This document shows positions 6,948 through 13,557 of a stretch of DNA of 13,557 bases, piece by piece. Origin of the DNA: JANNAT01 sp031422555 (GTDB lineage Bacteria > Pseudomonadota > Alphaproteobacteria > Rhodobacterales > Rhodobacteraceae); contig JANPLZ010000030.1 of assembly GCA_031422555.1 (NCBI GenBank), forward strand, positions 1 to 13,557. The letters run 5' to 3'. How positions within the stretch are numbered: the stretch's first letter is position 1; each line of letters starts with the position of its first letter. The notes below the pieces were generated by a model that searched no databases, had not been told where the DNA came from, and saw nothing but the letters and a program-made list of their open reading frames with translations. A program made the translations under genes and the position numbers.

Positions 6948-9226
6948 CGGTTGTCCTGATTGACGATGCTGCCCGCGCCATCCAGAATTTCAAAACCACC
7001 GCGCCCGTTGGAACTTAGGTCATTGCCAGTGAAAATGCCGCTGCCGCCTGACTGCACTTCGATGGCGGCATAGGCGTTGAACGTGATGGTGTTGTTCTTG
7101 AAAATCGCGTTGCCGCCGTTCAGCGTCAACACCCCGGCCTGCCCATTGCCGGTGATGGTGTTGCCATTGAAGCGGCCCTTGCCATCTTCGTTGATCACCA
7201 CCCCGGCCTGATCGCCGTTCTTGATGGTATTGTCGCGCATGTCGGGGTTGGCGCCGCGCAACACCTGCACGCCGGCTTCGGCGTTGCCGACGATAAGGTT
7301 GCCCACGTAAACCCCCAAACCGCCGTCCGCCACCACGATGCCGCTGGTTTTATTGCCGGTGATGATGTTGTTCTTCACCTCGGGTCTTGAGCCGTTGTTG
7401 ACAAATATTGCCGCCAGACCATGACCGTTCAACTGGTTGTTGGCATAAACCCCGCTTGCCCCTTCCGAGATGAAAATGCCGCTTTGCACGTTGTCTCGGA
7501 TGATGTTTTCCAACACTGCGGGTGCTGCGTTCAGGCTGATCTCGAACCCGGAATAGGCGTTCCCGAACACCGAATTTTTCGTAAAGCTGCCCGTGGTGCC
7601 ATCGCCCGCGATATAGAACCCGGACGCGGCACCATCGTGCAGGGTGTTGCTGGTCACGGTGGGGTTTGCGCCGCCTTGCACCGTCATGGCGGCATAGCCT
7701 TGCGATGTCAGGTCATTGCCGATCACGTCCGCCGCACCGCCGGTGAAGGTGATCGCAGAATAGGGCCCGGTGCCGGTTTGCTGCACCGTCAGATTTTCGA
7801 TCCGCCCCGACGCGGCAGACCATAAAAACGGATCGCCCGCATCGGTGCTGATCACAATCTGCGTCACATCGCCGACACCGATGAACTGCAGGGGTTTGTC
7901 GACCACCAGCGCCTCGTTGTAAACACCCGGGCCGATTTCAATGGTGGTGCCGGGGTCTGCTGCGTAAATCGCATCGGCGATGCTGCGGTAATCGCCGCCG
8001 CCACTGGCCGACACGCGCAGCACGGGTCCGCCCACAGCATCAGTCTTTTCGGGCGGCGTGTAGAGGGTGACCGGTTCGTTCCCGGCAGGGTTTTCAAGCA
8101 CCGGATCATCCACCCGGGGCGGCGCCACCACTTGTTGCGATCCGCCCGCTTTGGCGGCTGCCAGCCATCTTGCGGCCTCATCGGCATAGGTGCCTGCCGG
8201 GAACACCAGCAAATAGCGTTTATAGGCCGAAACGCTGGCGGCGCTTTGGGTTTTTTCCAACAGCGCATCGTCCTCGATTGCCGCCATCAGCGCACGCGCA
8301 TCATTGGCGCGGTCGCTGCCGGGATAGCGCTTGATGAAGTCGGCCAAAGCCTCAACGGTGCCGGCCTTGACGGCACTGAAATAGGCGGTGGTGGCATCAT
8401 CTTGCGGCACCACCAGATCGCCGCCGCCAGTTCCGGTGCCCGGATCGGGCTGCGTCGCCACGGCCCCTGCCACCAGATAAATATCCTGATCGGGCAGTTG
8501 CATCTGTTCAATCGGCACTTGCTTGCCATCGGTCGCGGTTTTCACTTTGGCGCGCACCGTGCGGAACATCCGCCCCACTTCCAGCCCGGGTTGATCCAGC
8601 ACCTCCAGCAGCGCCGCAGTGTAGGGGCTGTGCATGCCGTCGCCGTCATCGGCGGTGTTGCCAGCTTCGGCCGCGAACGACACCACCAGCCCCGTCTCCC
8701 CCTCGACCGACACCGCCGCCAGCCCCCGGCTGTCGCCGCGCGTGCCGTTTGAACGCACCATCGAGGTGGCAAACGGGTTGTTGCGGCAGGCATCCAGCAT
8801 CACCATGCCCAACTGATCGGCGGACCGCACGGCGGACAACAACTGATCCAGCGTGATGGTTTCAAACTGCGCGGTGGCTTGTGACCGCATCTGGGCATCC
8901 ACCGGGATCAGATAGTTTTTACCCTCCATTTCAATGGCATGGCCCGCATAAAACGCAATCGCAAGATCGGCGTTCAAGGCCTTTTCGCTGAACTCTCCCA
9001 AGGCAATCCGAAACGCCTGGCCTGTCAGATCTTCGTGCAGCGCCACCTCAAAGCCGATGGATTCCAGCTTGGCCGCCACCGCGCGGGCATCGTTGATCGG
9101 GTTGGCCAGCGGCGATGAATTTTCATAGGCCGCATTGCCGATCACCAGCGCCACTTTGCCTTCGGCCCATGCCGTTGCGGGCAGGGAAAGCAGCAAAACC
9201 GTGACGAACTGGCGCAACAGCAACAT
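6941..9226 (-). CDS. Exported caspase-like (C14) protein fused to a right-handed beta-helix
   Basis: A 761-residue protein. The signal peptide is ~1-21 (cut after AWA). The C14 caspase-like domain (~23-255) carries His96 (FYAGHA) and Cys147 (LDACRNNPF), the only cysteine in the whole protein. A Gly/Thr-rich hinge (~256-275) and a helical segment (~278-360) match the downstream paralogue. From ~402 the chain becomes a pectin-lyase-like right-handed beta-helix: an N-terminal DUF1565-like part (DYRSIADAIYAADPGTTIEIGPGVY), then about eleven coils whose conserved Asn recurs every 23 residues, ending three residues before the stop. Such helices (NosD/CASH type) often bind or process polysaccharides. 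A polysaccharide- or wall-docked protease is the likeliest role. ATG at 9226 was chosen because GGAATAATCCG precedes it and the paralogue starts at the same place; extending upstream adds a non-signal-like stretch. The gene lies 77 bases after the DUF4384 caspase stop. Confidence 0.89.
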   Translation of the reverse strand: MLLLRQFVTVLLLSLPATAWAEGKVALVIGNAAYENSSPLANPINDARAVAAKLESIGFEVALHEDLTGQAFRIALGEFSEKALNADLAIAFYAGHAIEMEGKNYLIPVDAQMRSQATAQFETITLDQLLSAVRSADQLGMVMLDACRNNPFATSMVRSNGTRGDSRGLAAVSVEGETGLVVSFAAEAGNTADDGDGMHSPYTAALLEVLDQPGLEVGRMFRTVRAKVKTATDGKQVPIEQMQLPDQDIYLVAGAVATQPDPGTGTGGGDLVVPQDDATTAYFSAVKAGTVEALADFIKRYPGSDRANDARALMAAIEDDALLEKTQSAASVSAYKRYLLVFPAGTYADEAARWLAAAKAGGSQQVVAPPRVDDPVLENPAGNEPVTLYTPPEKTDAVGGPVLRVSASGGGDYRSIADAIYAADPGTTIEIGPGVYNEALVVDKPLQFIGVGDVTQIVISTDAGDPFLWSAASGRIENLTVQQTGTGPYSAITFTGGAADVIGNDLTSQGYAAMTVQGGANPTVTSNTLHDGAASGFYIAGDGTTGSFTKNSVFGNAYSGFEISLNAAPAVLENIIRDNVQSGIFISEGASGVYANNQLNGHGLAAIFVNNGSRPEVKNNIITGNKTSGIVVADGGLGVYVGNLIVGNAEAGVQVLRGANPDMRDNTIKNGDQAGVVINEDGKGRFNGNTITGNGQAGVLTLNGGNAIFKNNTITFNAYAAIEVQSGGSGIFTGNDLSSNGRGGFEILDGAGSIVNQDNRE
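6956..7738 (-). repeat. Beta-helix coding repeats, 69-base period, about eleven coils
   Basis: In the beta-helix part of the caspase fusion an Asn recurs at residues 504, 527, 551, 574, 597, 620, 643, 666, 689, 712 and 735, that is every 23 residues with one step of 24. Each unit reads roughly N-x-[IL]-x(5)-[AS]-G-[IV]-x-[IV]. The DNA of the units is diverged, so this is a protein-level repeat. Confidence 0.85.
9064..9151 (-). repeat. 88-bp near-identical segment shared with 6774-6861
   Basis: Partner of the 6774-6861 segment, offset by 2290 bases in direct orientation, with two silent differences. Further short identical stretches occur elsewhere in the two caspase domains, for example around 8470-8495 versus 6183-6208. 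Confidence 0.9.
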
Positions 9227-9237
9227 CGGATTATTCC
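9227..9237 (-). promoter_or_regulatory. Duplicated ribosome-binding leader GGAATAATCCG (upstream caspase)
   Basis: AAGGAATAATCCG lies directly before the ATG at 9226 and supplies an AAGGA Shine-Dalgarno. The copy at 6937-6947 precedes the paralogue, so the duplicated unit included its translation start. Confidence 0.75.
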
Positions 9238-9264
9238 TTATCCATTCGCGGCGCGATTGGGCCA

Positions 9265-9281
9265 CTTTTACCGGTCAAAAG
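9265..9281. promoter_or_regulatory. Near-palindrome CTTTTACCGGTCAAAAG between two caspase genes
   Basis: CTTTTACC and GGTCAAAAG pair except for one extra base, centred on ACCGGT. It lies 39 bases upstream of the beta-helix caspase start, in the only sizeable gap (77 bases) of the five-gene run. On the minus strand it holds TTGACC, but no matching -10 box follows. It could be an operator or a weak hairpin. Confidence 0.25.
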
Positions 9282-9303
9282 CAAGCGCGTCTTGGGTGTC
9301 GGA

Positions 9304-10884
9304 TCAGCCACCGGTGAACAGCCCGATCCGGCCGTATTGACATGTTGTATCGGCGGTGGCGGCCAGAACATCGGCCATGGCGGGCACCGTTCTGCCTGTG
9401 CCCGCTAGCAGCAAATCTTGCAACCCCAGCGGCGGGCGGGCGCACCAGATGGCGATCAGTTGATCTTCGCCGGTCGGCGGGGTGACGGCGAATTGCAAGG
9501 TCAGCGCATCGGTCACAGCCACGCCCGGGTCAAACCCCGGCGGATATAGCGGGTATTGAACTGACCCGTCCGAGGCCACATTGAACAGCGTCACAAAGGG
9601 CAAATCGCGGCTGGGGGCGTGAAATTCAAAGCCGACGTTGGTGCCAACCGTTTGCCGCGCGGCAGATTGCATCGCGCCGATCACCACCGGGGGCAACTGC
9701 GCCTGTTTGGCCGCGTTCAAATCAATCAGGAATGCGGCCCGCGCGATCTGGGCCGGGGCATTTTCCGTGATCGTGGTGATGCGGTCGCCTTGGCCGGAAT
9801 ACACATCCCAACCCGCCGCCACCGCCTGAAACATCAACGCGTGGCCCGCCGTCACCACCCGGCAGCCGGGGCAGTTGCCGCTGTCCAGCCCCGGCGGAGG
9901 TGCCCCCACCAGACGGATTGGCAGCCCGGTTGCCGCGGCTTTGGGGGCGGCTTCGATTACCAAGCCGCGCGACAGGTTCAGCATCACCGACGCATCGCCG
10001 CGCGGCACGAATTTGGGTTGCTGGTTTTGCTCCATATGGGTGAAAACCCGGTCGCCGATGAACGACGACAACTCCAGCCTTGTCATCGCGCCATCGCTGT
10101 TCTGATCGGCCTCGCCGCTGATGGCCTTGGCAAAAAACCATGACAGCGCCCCGTGCGCCGCACCGTCAAAGGCGGTTTCGGTGACCAAAAGTTCATCGGT
10201 CGCGGTGGCCAGAATTTGGGTGACATGCGCAAGGCCCGCAGCACCGGACTCTCCCGCCCCTGCCACAGCCTCGGTGGGCAAGGGATCAATCGGAATATCC
10301 CACACACCGCCCGAGCGGCTGCGCCCGGTGGCCGCCGGGTTTATCGCGCGCTCCAACCCGCCAGAGCTGCAACTGTCCATCACCCAGATGATCTGAAACT
10401 GCGGGCTTGCGCCCAGCATCTCATAGATCTGGTCATCGTTCAGCCGCCCGACACGCGGATTTTCCGGATCGAAATCGGCGAACATCAGGGTTTCGTCGCG
10501 CCCGTCAGCCTCATCCAGCGGGCTTGATGCTTCGCGTTCCTGCCCGCCATGGCCCGCGTAGGTGACAAAGATGGTATCGCCCGCGGCGGCCTGCGCCGTG
10601 ACATCCGCCCAAGCCGCCTGAAACGCCGCAAGCGTGGCGTTCTGGTCCAGCAAAACCCTGTTGTCGGGCAGATCAACGCCGCTGACCCGCAGCGCATCGC
10701 GGATCACCGTTGCATCGTTTACCGCCCCCGCCAGATCAAACAGCCCGGATTTGGGGTTTTGCGGATCGAACGTCACAAAATTGATATAATCATCAATGCC
10801 CATCACGATCGCCCAGTCGCGCGCCTGTGCAGGCAGGGCGGCGCAGGCCAAGAGGGCGGCTATCAGGGCGGGTTTAATAGGCAA
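9304..10884 (-). CDS. Exported caspase-like (C14) protein with EF-hand loop and DUF4384-like tail
   Basis: A 526-residue protein. The signal peptide is ~1-21 (IAALLACAALPAQA). The caspase-like domain (~22-285) has RDWAIVMGIDDY, catalytic His112 (VTYAGHGGQE) and Cys172 (VMDSCSSGG). The latter resembles the metacaspase/orthocaspase DSCHSG box rather than the DACRN box of the other two caspases here. Residues 260-271 (DQNSDGAMTRLE) fit the EF-hand calcium loop at every ligand position. SRGLVIE follows at 305-311, then CPGC (338-341) and a C-terminal domain (~415-480) resembling DUF4384 (VTLFNVASDGSVQYPLYP). The start is TTG at 10884, with GAGG six bases upstream, overlapping the end of the OmpA-domain gene by 11 bases. 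The frame stays open upstream to 11190, but that part is antisense-frame noise inside the OmpA-domain gene. It is probably a secreted, perhaps calcium-dependent, protease. Confidence 0.85.
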   Translation of the reverse strand: MPIKPALIAALLACAALPAQARDWAIVMGIDDYINFVTFDPQNPKSGLFDLAGAVNDATVIRDALRVSGVDLPDNRVLLDQNATLAAFQAAWADVTAQAAAGDTIFVTYAGHGGQEREASSPLDEADGRDETLMFADFDPENPRVGRLNDDQIYEMLGASPQFQIIWVMDSCSSGGLERAINPAATGRSRSGGVWDIPIDPLPTEAVAGAGESGAAGLAHVTQILATATDELLVTETAFDGAAHGALSWFFAKAISGEADQNSDGAMTRLELSSFIGDRVFTHMEQNQQPKFVPRGDASVMLNLSRGLVIEAAPKAAATGLPIRLVGAPPPGLDSGNCPGCRVVTAGHALMFQAVAAGWDVYSGQGDRITTITENAPAQIARAAFLIDLNAAKQAQLPPVVIGAMQSAARQTVGTNVGFEFHAPSRDLPFVTLFNVASDGSVQYPLYPPGFDPGVAVTDALTLQFAVTPPTGEDQLIAIWCARPPLGLQDLLLAGTGRTVPAMADVLAATADTTCQYGRIGLFTGG

Positions 10885-11863
10885 AAGACACCTCGACTCG
10901 CCGCGCGATGGTGCGGAATTCCCCGATCGAATAAATCCCTGCATCCAACAGCGTGGGCGGCGCGGATTCGCCAAAACCTTCAACGAAAATGGCGGTGTCC
11001 ACCCGGTCACTGACCAGAAACGCCGCCAGACTTTCGGCGCGGCGCAGCGACAGATCAAGGTTATACTCGGCCGCCCCCGCATCATCGGTGTGGCCGCTGA
11101 TGGTGATTTCCGAGACGTAATTGGCCTTGAGAAACTCTGACAGGCGCAGCGCCTCGCGCAGGCCCGCGGCATCCAGTTGATCACTGTCAAAGCCGAAATT
11201 GATCGGCAAAAACACCGTCTCCACCGATTGTGCCGCCGCCGTCACCACGTTGTAGACGGGGGCGACATAGGCCGGATCGGCAGCAGCGTCCGCCGGCACT
11301 TTTTCAATCACCAGCCCGCGCGACACCATGCCCATCACGCCGGTAGCTGCACCGCCGCGGGTGATGGTTGAATTCATACTGCCTGCCAACATCATGTTTT
11401 CCTGTGCCAATTGCGCCAAACGCGCGGCCACCGGTTCCAGTTGCGGGGTTTGCACGGTCAGGCCGGGATCGCCCAAGGTGTCTAGGGCGGCGTTATACAG
11501 ACCGGCGGCCTCATCGCGCTGGCCGCGCGCGGCTGCGATGTCACCGCGCACCGCTTGCACCGCCCAATGCATGCCCGGGGCTTGCAGCACAATCGCTTCG
11601 GCCCCGTCCAGATCGCCCGCAGCAAAAGCGGTCTGGGCCGCGCGCGCGATCACCGCCGAGGTTTGGCCGCGCGCGCCTGTCACGGTTTCGGGCGCACAGT
11701 CGGCGGTGGATTGCACGGCCGTCCACGCGGCCATGATCCCCGCCACATCGCCGCTGGCAAAGCTGGCGGTCAGGCTGGCCACCGCCGCATCGCACCCGGT
11801 TTGCGCCGCCACCGGAGCCGCCCCGGCCAACAGGCACAGCGTCAAAGCCACAGGTTTGAACAT
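10874..11863 (-). CDS. OmpA-domain peptidoglycan-binding protein
   Basis: A 329-residue protein. The signal peptide is ~1-20 (ALTLCLLAGAAPVAA). Residues ~24-160 form an Ala-rich, probably helical region with TPR-like spacing and Cys24/Cys56. SRGLVIE occurs at 181-187. The OmpA C-terminal domain covers ~216-329: it contains LPINFGFDSDQLD, ISGHTDDAGAAEYNLDLSLRRAESL and VEGFGES. Asp260 and Arg275, the pair that contacts diaminopimelate in OmpA, are present at the correct 15-residue spacing, so it should bind peptidoglycan. No beta-barrel or lipobox is seen, so it is probably a soluble periplasmic, wall-tethered partner. It starts 11 bases after the stop of the CxxCH gene, behind a G-rich ribosome-binding stretch, and overlaps the TTG start of the next caspase gene. 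It likely tethers that operon's products to the wall. Confidence 0.9.
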   Translation of the reverse strand: MFKPVALTLCLLAGAAPVAAQTGCDAAVASLTASFASGDVAGIMAAWTAVQSTADCAPETVTGARGQTSAVIARAAQTAFAAGDLDGAEAIVLQAPGMHWAVQAVRGDIAAARGQRDEAAGLYNAALDTLGDPGLTVQTPQLEPVAARLAQLAQENMMLAGSMNSTITRGGAATGVMGMVSRGLVIEKVPADAAADPAYVAPVYNVVTAAAQSVETVFLPINFGFDSDQLDAAGLREALRLSEFLKANYVSEITISGHTDDAGAAEYNLDLSLRRAESLAAFLVSDRVDTAIFVEGFGESAPPTLLDAGIYSIGEFRTIARRVEVSFAY

Positions 11864-11874
11864 GACCCGCCCCC

Positions 11875-13557
11875 CTATGGTGCGACGTTGAAGGTGACGG
11901 CATTGGTGGCCGATGTGCCGCCATCAGCCTCGACCTGCGCTATGCGTTCAATCACCAAACCGCGTGACAGCGGCTGAAAATGATCGGTCGCATAATCCAT
12001 CGCCTGTTGGCCGGAAATGCGGGCATCGCCAAGCCCGCCTTCGCGGCAATAGGCCACCATCGTCTCGCCGCGCCCGGTGGTGTCGAACCGCAACTGAAAA
12101 CCCGAACCGGGGTAGGGGATGCGCCGGGTTTCGCCGGGTTCCAGAAAGGCCGGGCCAATCACTTCGGGCGGCAGTTCTTCGACGGTTTTGGTTTCTTCGA
12201 CATACAATACCTGCAATTCGCAGGCCCGGTTGGCGCGGACGTCAAATTCCAGCAGATCATTCACCCGCACCTCGACATTGGGCACCGACAATTCAAGGAT
12301 CAGCGGATCGTCATTATACACCTCTGCCTGATACACCGGCAGGCTGCCTGCCGCGGGCGGGGTATAGGGGGTGGCTTGCTGTTCGGTGGTGTATTCCAAT
12401 GCGGCCACCGCCTGATCGTCATACCCGGCCCCGGTTTGCGGAACATAAGCTGCATCATAGGGCAGGTAGGGGCGATAATCGGTCAGACGCGGCAGCAGAT
12501 CGGCGTAGACATCTTCGAGTTCCGAGCGGGTCACGAACAACCCCGCATCGGCGCGCTGAATCCACTGATCGACGATTTGCATCAGCACCGGGTCGCCCAT
12601 GCTGCGCATGCGGTCGCGGAAATCAGCTTCGGTTAAAAAGAACACCCGCGCCACCGCCGGCAAATCAAGGTTGTCAAATTGCAGATCGGACAGATAGGTC
12701 ACAATCTCGCCGCCGCCCACCGACATCGGCGCTTGCAGGCTGACAGCAATGCCCGCGGCAGACGGCTGCACCACGCCTAGGTCTTCCAATGCCGCCCGGA
12801 AGGTTGCGGCGTCGTCGCGGTAAAACGTCTCCATCACCTCGGGGGCGGGATACATTTCCAGCAAGATTTCGCGCTGATCGCGGCTAAGGCTGTTGGAACT
12901 TTCGATAAAGGGCCGCAATTCATCGGTTTTGCGGATGATGCCGTTTTCATGGCAATCAAAGCAGGACCGCGCGTTGACAATCTCAACGCCCTTTCCCACC
13001 GGTTTGTTGCGATAAGACACGATGGAGGCGGGGCCAACCTGCAACCGGATGCCTTGGGCGGTGGACAGGTAATAGCCCTGCAAGCCGTTGTCCAAGCTGA
13101 AAATCATCTCGCCGCCGTCATGTTCGAAGGGTTCGGTGCCCGAGGGCAGCGGATAGGCTTCGGCGGGGCCATCGGGGTGCAAAAGCAGCGATTGCACGCC
13201 GTCGGAATTGGCGAAATCGTAAGATTTCCAGTAATATCCGCCGCGTCCCAGATCGTGACGCTCTAACATCCGGTTGTGATCGGAGACGCCGGAACTGCCT
13301 TCGGTGAACGCCGCGCGCGCGACATCGCGGTCATAAATCCGCGCGTTGACGTCCACGCCCATCCGCGCCTCCAGATCCTTGATATCGGCGGGCAGGCGCA
13401 GCAGCATGTCGTAGTAAGGGGCTTCTGATCCGTGATGGGTGAACCAACTTGCGCCCACAATCGGCACCGGTGTTCCGGTGGCATCGGCAATCACCGCCAG
13501 CAGGCTGTTTGACGCCGGATCAATCGCATAGGGATAGACCTTGGCCAGATCGAACCA
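11875..13557 (-). CDS. Secreted CxxCH (c-type haem motif) protein with DUF4384-like domain, 5' end off the window
   Basis: The frame is open through the right edge, giving 560 visible residues; the true start and any signal peptide are outside. I number from the edge. A region with GPASIVS (~174-180) leads to ARSCFDCHENGI, in which Cys199, Cys202 and His203 make a single CxxCH site for covalent haem c. From memory this resembles secreted cytochrome proteins with a GPxSIV...C..CH pattern. A helical middle part (~220-380) is followed by a Pro-rich link and a DUF4384-like beta domain (~425-510; NDLLEFDVRANRACELQVLYVEE, GETMVAYCREGG). SRGLVIE lies near the C terminus (531-537). I saw no second haem motif and the distal haem ligand is not evident. 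It heads the visible operon, 11 bases before the OmpA-domain gene. A redox or haem sensor role is a guess. Confidence 0.75.
   Translation of the reverse strand, partial: WFDLAKVYPYAIDPASNSLLAVIADATGTPVPIVGASWFTHHGSEAPYYDMLLRLPADIKDLEARMGVDVNARIYDRDVARAAFTEGSSGVSDHNRMLERHDLGRGGYYWKSYDFANSDGVQSLLLHPDGPAEAYPLPSGTEPFEHDGGEMIFSLDNGLQGYYLSTAQGIRLQVGPASIVSYRNKPVGKGVEIVNARSCFDCHENGIIRKTDELRPFIESSNSLSRDQREILLEMYPAPEVMETFYRDDAATFRAALEDLGVVQPSAAGIAVSLQAPMSVGGGEIVTYLSDLQFDNLDLPAVARVFFLTEADFRDRMRSMGDPVLMQIVDQWIQRADAGLFVTRSELEDVYADLLPRLTDYRPYLPYDAAYVPQTGAGYDDQAVAALEYTTEQQATPYTPPAAGSLPVYQAEVYNDDPLILELSVPNVEVRVNDLLEFDVRANRACELQVLYVEETKTVEELPPEVIGPAFLEPGETRRIPYPGSGFQLRFDTTGRGETMVAYCREGGLGDARISGQQAMDYATDHFQPLSRGLVIERIAQVEADGGTSATNAVTFNVAP

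Noticed and set aside
6956..7738. Repeated DNA resembling a tandem or CRISPR-like array
   Set aside because: The 69-base period is coding and reflects beta-helix coils. The units are diverged and there are no spacers.
8716..8733. SRGL in the two paralogous caspases as further copies of the SRGLVIE motif
   Set aside because: There it reads SRGLA followed by VSVEGETG or ISVEGETG, a normal part of this C14 subfamily domain, not the SRGLVIE context.
9862..9871. CPGC in the DUF4384 caspase as a zinc or haem site
   Set aside because: Only one CxxC, with no following His or second pair, so neither CxxCH haem binding nor a zinc ribbon is supported. A disulfide is possible.
10885..11190. Upstream extension of the DUF4384 caspase to 11190
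   Set aside because: It lies wholly within the OmpA-domain coding region in another frame and would bury the signal peptide. TTG at 10884 has GAGG at the right distance.

Overview
The window comes from a GC-rich (roughly two-thirds G+C by eye) Gram-negative chromosome. It is most likely an alphaproteobacterium of the Rhodobacterales/Roseobacter type. This rests on codon use, the style of the signal peptides, a surE housekeeping gene at the left edge, and several exported domain types (SH3b, OmpA, FecR, a YARHG/DUF4453-like tail) that I associate with that group. The assignment is an inference. No tRNA, rRNA, CRISPR array, transposase or phage gene is visible.

Layout from left to right. (i) 1-686, minus: surE, cut by the window edge at its 3' end. 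(ii) 687-996: divergent intergenic region. (iii) 997-3572, plus: a two-gene unit with ATGA overlap, holding a CRP/FNR-type cyclic-nucleotide regulator and a CHASE2 class III adenylate cyclase. (iv) 3573-4202, minus: an exported FecR-domain protein whose stop codon abuts the cyclase stop. (v) 4352-4663, minus: a small exported SH3b protein. (vi) 5017-13557, minus: a tight run of five genes, read right to left. These are a secreted CxxCH/DUF4384-like protein (5' end off the window), an OmpA-domain protein, a caspase-like protein with EF-hand loop and DUF4384-like tail, a caspase-like protein fused to a right-handed beta-helix, and a caspase-like protein fused to two SH3b domains and a Cys-rich tail.

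The striking part is region (vi). Three C14 (caspase/orthocaspase-like) proteins with intact His/Cys dyads all carry signal peptides. They are encoded together with modules that bind cell wall or polysaccharide (OmpA, SH3b, beta-helix) and with a c-type haem-motif protein. Two caspases are tandem paralogues: the first ~250 residues align without gaps and even the Shine-Dalgarno leader is copied, but the C-terminal tails are entirely different. Three neighbouring, otherwise unlike proteins share the heptapeptide SRGLVIE. I read this as a candidate exported proteolytic or envelope-surveillance system that I do not recognise as a named one.

Next to it, the CHASE2 cyclase can sense something in the periplasm and make cAMP, and the CRP-like protein encoded with it has the residues to bind cAMP. 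FecR-domain proteins are also periplasmic sensors. Whether this cAMP module controls the caspase operon cannot be told from the window, because the operon promoter lies beyond the right edge.
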